From the NCBI GenBank assembly GCA_000403035.1, contig AQSL01000147.1, positions 1 to 36,885 on the forward strand: DNA of 36,885 nucleotides, read 5' to 3'. This document shows positions 34,501-36,885 of the stretch, in pieces. The translations under genes were made by a program, and so were the position numbers. The notes beneath the pieces are model-generated. The model ran no database searches and was not told where the DNA came from. It saw nothing but the letters and a program-made list of their open reading frames with translations. The stretch is from Candidatus Latescibacter anaerobius SCGC AAA252-E07. GTDB taxonomy: Bacteria; Latescibacterota; Latescibacteria; Latescibacterales; Latescibacteraceae. Every line of letters starts with the position of its first letter. The stretch's first letter is position 1.

Positions 34501-35044
34501 CATGGAGGACATACCGGGCATCACGGACATAGGCGGACAGGCAGTTGTCATCATCAATGATTATTCCGATGAGATCACGTTCCAGGCGGCCGAATGCTAT
34601 GGAAGACTGCTCGAAAAGCGGGCCGTGGAAGGGCTGCTCTCCCTTAACCCAGAAAGCTACAGCCCCTAAACGCGGATGCAGCCTGCCGGCGCCCCAGAGA
34701 AACGGCTCGTTGAATCCCATCTCGCTGAAATGACTCGTATTGAACATAACAGCGGTTATCAGGTCGAGGTCAATACCGCTCATGTTATCATCGTCCGGCA
34801 CCCGTGGAATGTAATTCATCCGTATCCCCCTGCCATAGCGGCCATCGGGAAAATCTATCTCGCGTTCTTTGATAGTTTTTATACCGGATTGATCGATAAA
34901 ATCTTCATTAAAAAATTCAACATTTTCAAAACCGAGGTGAAAATTAACAACTGGCTGCGGACGTTCGGCAGAATAGACAGAGAATGTATGTGTACAGAGA
35001 AATGTCAAAATCCCAACGATGATAAAATCCCTAAAAATTTTCAT
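31592..35044 (-). CDS. Large secreted protein with LamG-like and CARDB-like domains
   Basis: 1150 residues from ATG 35044, where AGGAG stands six bases upstream; the open frame runs 15 codons further but lacks a ribosome site. A signal peptide (FIIVGILTFLCTHTFSVYSA) is followed by a concanavalin/LamG-like domain, about residues 80-265, with RWNHIVFNWDWANGLELWLNG and DELYLFDRPL. The middle is unfamiliar, with Trp-rich segments near 745-900 (DWAVYMRDYNTFRHRIADWW, GGGWNDDTLF) that look like a polysaccharide-acting alpha-helical or lyase-like region. The C-terminal about 100 residues are a CARDB-type adhesion domain ending NNEATV. Likely acts on or binds carbohydrate outside the cell; the reaction is unknown. 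Confidence 0.8.
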   Translation of the reverse strand: MKIFRDFIIVGILTFLCTHTFSVYSAERPQPVVNFHLGFENVEFFNEDFIDQSGIKTIKEREIDFPDGRYGRGIRMNYIPRVPDDDNMSGIDLDLITAVMFNTSHFSEMGFNEPFLWGAGRLHPRLGAVAFWVKGEQPFHGPLFEQSSIAFGRLERDLIGIIIDDDNCLSAYVRDARYVLHEVLTEEQLNPERWNHIVFNWDWANGLELWLNGNKIASSWGNDSWFETMYPGLFHLPSAGLIYDELYLFDRPLKSEDVRRLMNSNLPPGIETPFSKRTANDYDRIALCSGADYASHFFPVTPGSVLKMTEVFPVEACDEHIPGWYVIDGRNEMAWPHEYAFFTIIPGDADYHAEKVDIVTPDNAKVNYVTLTGNLTDVKLQAGSGNMSDVKDLFNVPSGDRFLYCSELSAPEGATFRIPFTTGYGTPPGFEGEVNLPLSGAKRIHEIGLYHAMTVDSKPDGIRLEISGNTKNLGGKYTFALKALTSRDERRTAVASPEKVRAPQERIAIGGFRRLHIFSEPFDSPTSVTEVTLSLPVRTEKAEEALYVRVHDPAVPSRLWNQFALNMKGFDGTFRMLELTIDFQDMVLTGGDRLWIDIGSAGRCDVQLGETANPAVLSVSTTAPYIAVDAYAEKEIIPAKAQYSKMYEYIPWKFTGRTVALEHPYMYGGPFDILLPALAVKRVKPDHFVAQFMELMSGPAYTNSGSPKDVSRVKLTTLTDSHGAPDWAVYMRDYNTFRHRIADWWAERQNPDGQIGGGWNDDTLFMSFHMADLPLDGNDNARAIIDTVHTGIEATGLFKDGYCRIHPIDRLHTGDFISERYNTVVNNLGQAYAAEREMESAWHSGHPDRTPLNYGEGNAFLSSVNVLNWYWGLDMPVEPYVSKPLDELAGNMRLFASCQNEYTFYRYTASNVHRDDFGPYGSRETYRYLLGGERGSRWDAHVKLAVMWPSGGGPDVARLILRADDTSLEAVCYSFHEVKRDLAMRLCRIGDGRYRVGLHYDREGAGDAGETLWETEKDLRRFDIVTLPIPPRTPVVIRVEQLKRYDRPKTMPDLAVDPRDAVLSGEKLTVPVHNIGNAPAKNVVVRLSDGENVIEDRTIESIDAPTDFVPKRAPVTFNRIPESGKIIIIVDPEDVIREILEENNEATVRE

Positions 35045-35123
35045 TTCTTCTCCTGAACTGAAGAAATTGTTAATGTATGTACCGTGCATACCGTTTTCAT
35101 ATACGATTTACCACGAAAGTCAT

Positions 35124-36539
35124 TTATTCATGCTGGATTTCATAATTGCCGAGTATGGTTATGTGTGTCAATCGGTCGAAAAAAGACCCTTTCCGGGACC
35201 CTTTCCCGAGCATGAGATCGGTCACCGCCACACGTGCGACACGATGTACGATATCGTTTCCTTCCCGTGATGGCGACCTCCATGCCCAGAAATCATGTAT
35301 TGCATACAGTTTCCCGTCAACTTCTCCGAGGAAAATCATGATATGACCGGGTATAGAGAGAAGGGAAATCCCTCCGGGCGCCGTTCCGAGTACTTCGAAA
35401 CGGGCATCCCGATCCAGTCCCTCAAGGGGTACAACCGTTTTTGATGCCTTTCTCTGACCGGTACTGTTCCTTGGGAGATGTATGTTAAAACATCTGAACA
35501 CATCCATGATATATCCCGAACAGTCGCGTTCCTCGTACATGCCTCCCCAGCCATACCTCCGGTTGAAAAGAACAAAACACTGCCGAAAGACATTTCTGAA
35601 AGTATAGGGAAGGTATCCTATGGAGACATCGGAACTGTTGCGGACATACCCGATATGAGCGGTAAGCTCGCCGTTTTTCCCGCGTCCGGGGATAAGGACT
35701 TCGCAGAAGTCGTTCCCGGCAGTCCTGACCGGCAGATGGCTTCCCATCTGAATGGATCCTATCGCCGTTTTTTCCTCGGGGTTTCCATATATGCTGACCC
35801 GGTGGGATGTTGCGACAAGGGGAGGCGCACTGTTGACGAATTCACTGACAATCTTTCTCTCGCCAAATGCAACGGAACTCGAGGGTAACCAGCAAATAAA
35901 CCTTGATGTTTGAACAAACGACCAGAGCCCGTCCTTTGAGGTGTGAAGGAGCGCAACCGGTTCGCCCATGTCCACAGTCGCCGCAACTCCCTGGTCAAAC
36001 TCGTTATCGCCTATCTCCTGAAACAGAGGAATCACCGTCGGCCATAATTTCCCCATAGTGCGTTTGAGAACAATGCCGAATTTTATCGTAATGACATCGG
36101 GTACACTCGTTGTGTCCATGAGCGCAATTATACGGCGTAATTCCGATTTTTCAAGGGGTATCTGACCGGTTATGTAGAAGTTCGATTCCGTGAGATACCG
36201 TGCATTTTCAGCAAGGTAACGCCGTATATCAGCGCCCTCGCACTTTTCAGACATTTCGGTAATGTCTTTTATGATAGTGCCTTTGACCGGATTTTCGCTG
36301 TTGAAGGTTTCTATCTCTTCGGGTGTTAAAATGAAATCATCGGGATTCGGGATGGTTCGTATCCAGTAATCCGCAAAATTGACTTCCTCAGGTATACCCG
36401 GCATGGAATCCTCTGCGGGAACAAGGTACTCATAATACGGCTTTTCAATTGTGTATGTGGTTAACCATCCCGCACAGCCGGGTAAGAGAACTACGGTAAC
36501 CGTAAACAAAAGAAACATACAAGTAAATCCTTTTTTCAT
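35124..36539 (-). CDS. NlpC/P60 cysteine peptidase lipoprotein with SH3-like domains
   Basis: 471-residue cell-wall hydrolase likely to cut peptidoglycan stem peptides. The signal ends in LLPGC (Cys22), a lipobox, so the protein is lipid-anchored. A helical N-terminal region and SH3b-like domains (about 200-310) precede the catalytic domain. Cys340 (RDCSGYIMDVF), His399 (IPGHIMIFLG) and His415 (YAIHDFW) form the expected triad. It resembles multi-domain DUF1175/YkfC-like gamma-D-glutamyl peptidases. GGAGG precedes ATG 36539. The gene for the 1150-residue exported protein starts 79 bases after its stop. Confidence 0.92.
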   Translation of the reverse strand: MKKGFTCMFLLFTVTVVLLPGCAGWLTTYTIEKPYYEYLVPAEDSMPGIPEEVNFADYWIRTIPNPDDFILTPEEIETFNSENPVKGTIIKDITEMSEKCEGADIRRYLAENARYLTESNFYITGQIPLEKSELRRIIALMDTTSVPDVITIKFGIVLKRTMGKLWPTVIPLFQEIGDNEFDQGVAATVDMGEPVALLHTSKDGLWSFVQTSRFICWLPSSSVAFGERKIVSEFVNSAPPLVATSHRVSIYGNPEEKTAIGSIQMGSHLPVRTAGNDFCEVLIPGRGKNGELTAHIGYVRNSSDVSIGYLPYTFRNVFRQCFVLFNRRYGWGGMYEERDCSGYIMDVFRCFNIHLPRNSTGQRKASKTVVPLEGLDRDARFEVLGTAPGGISLLSIPGHIMIFLGEVDGKLYAIHDFWAWRSPSREGNDIVHRVARVAVTDLMLGKGSRKGSFFDRLTHITILGNYEIQHE

Positions 36540-36609
36540 ACATCCTCCATACTACAGCTTTCAAGGGCACCAGGTGTCATTCCCTGTTTGAAATAAAAAC
36601 ATTGATAAT

Positions 36610-36677
36610 GGTACCGTTACAATCGATTTCAGGACAGATGAGAATCTGCCGCTCCGGATCGAAATGTAACGGGTGCC
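36610..36677 (-). ncRNA. Possible structured leader of the NlpC/P60 gene
   Basis: Four nested stems: GGTACC (36610-36615) with the GGTGCC side of 36671-36677 (one mispair or bulge), GTTAC (36616-36620) with GTAAC (36666-36670), ATTTC (36626-36630) with GAAAT (36661-36665), and CAGAT (36635-36639) with ATCTG (36644-36648). It lies 70 bases upstream of the gene start. No known riboswitch class is recognised. Confidence 0.35.
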
Positions 36678-36816
36678 GTTCTATCATAATAAGACTAATA
36701 ATAATAAGATTTTTAAAAAATATAAAAGAAATAAAAAAAATTTTAAAATTTAGGGAATAAATATATGAGGATTCGAGAAGAAATTAAGGTGTTATTATAT
36801 ATTAAATTATGAATAA

Positions 36817-36832
36817 TTATAAGCGCTTATAA
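36817..36832. repeat. 16-bp perfect palindrome
   Basis: TTATAAGCGCTTATAA is its own reverse complement; a further half-copy GCTTATA is at 36843-36849. It looks like a dimer-binding site for an unknown regulator. Confidence 0.5.
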
Positions 36833-36850
36833 AGTTAGCTCCGCTTATAT

Positions 36851-36885
36851 CTCATCCCCATACCCTAACTCATCCCCTAACCCTT
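36851..36885. repeat. Imperfect tandem repeat at window end
   Basis: CTCATCCCCATACCCTAA (36851-36868) is followed by CTCATCCCCTAACCCTT (36869-36885). The array may continue beyond the window. Confidence 0.5.

Larger units (their letters stand above)
36540..36885. other. Intergenic region to the window end
   Basis: No gene seen. It includes a foldable segment (36610-36677), an AT-rich stretch, a 16-bp palindrome (36817-36832) and imperfect tandem 18-base units at the very end, cut off by the window edge. Confidence 0.5.

Overview
The window looks like a chromosome segment of a free-living, Gram-negative-type bacterium, probably from a poorly cultured lineage. It encodes a Tat-exported sulfatase, large secreted proteins with LamG-like and CARDB-like domains, lipoproteins and a tetratricopeptide protein. 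These sit among single-copy housekeeping genes: lysS, ftsY, scpA-scpB, dus, rimO, thiC and rsmE. The large exported proteins recall Latescibacterota/Poribacteria-type genomes, but that placement is a guess. No rRNA, tRNA or CRISPR array was seen.

Layout. Positions 77-7237 (minus strand) carry a large secreted protein of unknown family, a sulfatase, lysS and a membrane-anchored TPR protein. Positions 7626-8033 (plus) encode a PilZ protein. Positions 8249-9461 hold a very AT-rich restriction-modification pair. A MarR regulator with a near-perfect promoter and overlapping dyad follows, then a response-regulator diguanylate cyclase, ftsY, a small lipoprotein, an HNH endonuclease, scpA-scpB and a DUF362/ferredoxin protein (all plus, 9823-17670). 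A second AT-rich cassette (17683-19631, minus) holds an HD-domain phosphohydrolase and a small partner. Positions 19780-26930 (minus) contain dus-larB-larC, a secreted VCBS-like protein, rimO and thiC. A third AT-rich cassette (27160-28945, plus) pairs an ABC/RecF-type ATPase with a DUF4276/TOPRIM-like protein. Positions 29013-36539 (minus) encode a HIT protein, a DUF4186 protein, an alpha/beta hydrolase, rsmE, a 1150-residue exported protein and an NlpC/P60 lipoprotein.

Themes. The three AT-rich cassettes have base and codon use unlike their neighbours and each resembles a defence or DNA/nucleotide-processing system. They are the clearest signs of horizontal transfer and the best candidates for uncharacterised biology; the ATPase-TOPRIM pair and the HD pair are the most interesting. 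c-di-GMP signalling is represented by a PilZ receptor and a diguanylate cyclase on either side of the restriction-modification/MarR block.

Outside genes, a dispersed hairpin repeat with a GGTGAAAAAGTCTTTTCAC-like core occurs at about 9-44, 2557-2583, 12067-12190 and 24031-24240. It usually sits just 3' of a gene in that gene's orientation, and its stem shows paired base changes between copies. Several other dyads and foldable segments are listed separately.
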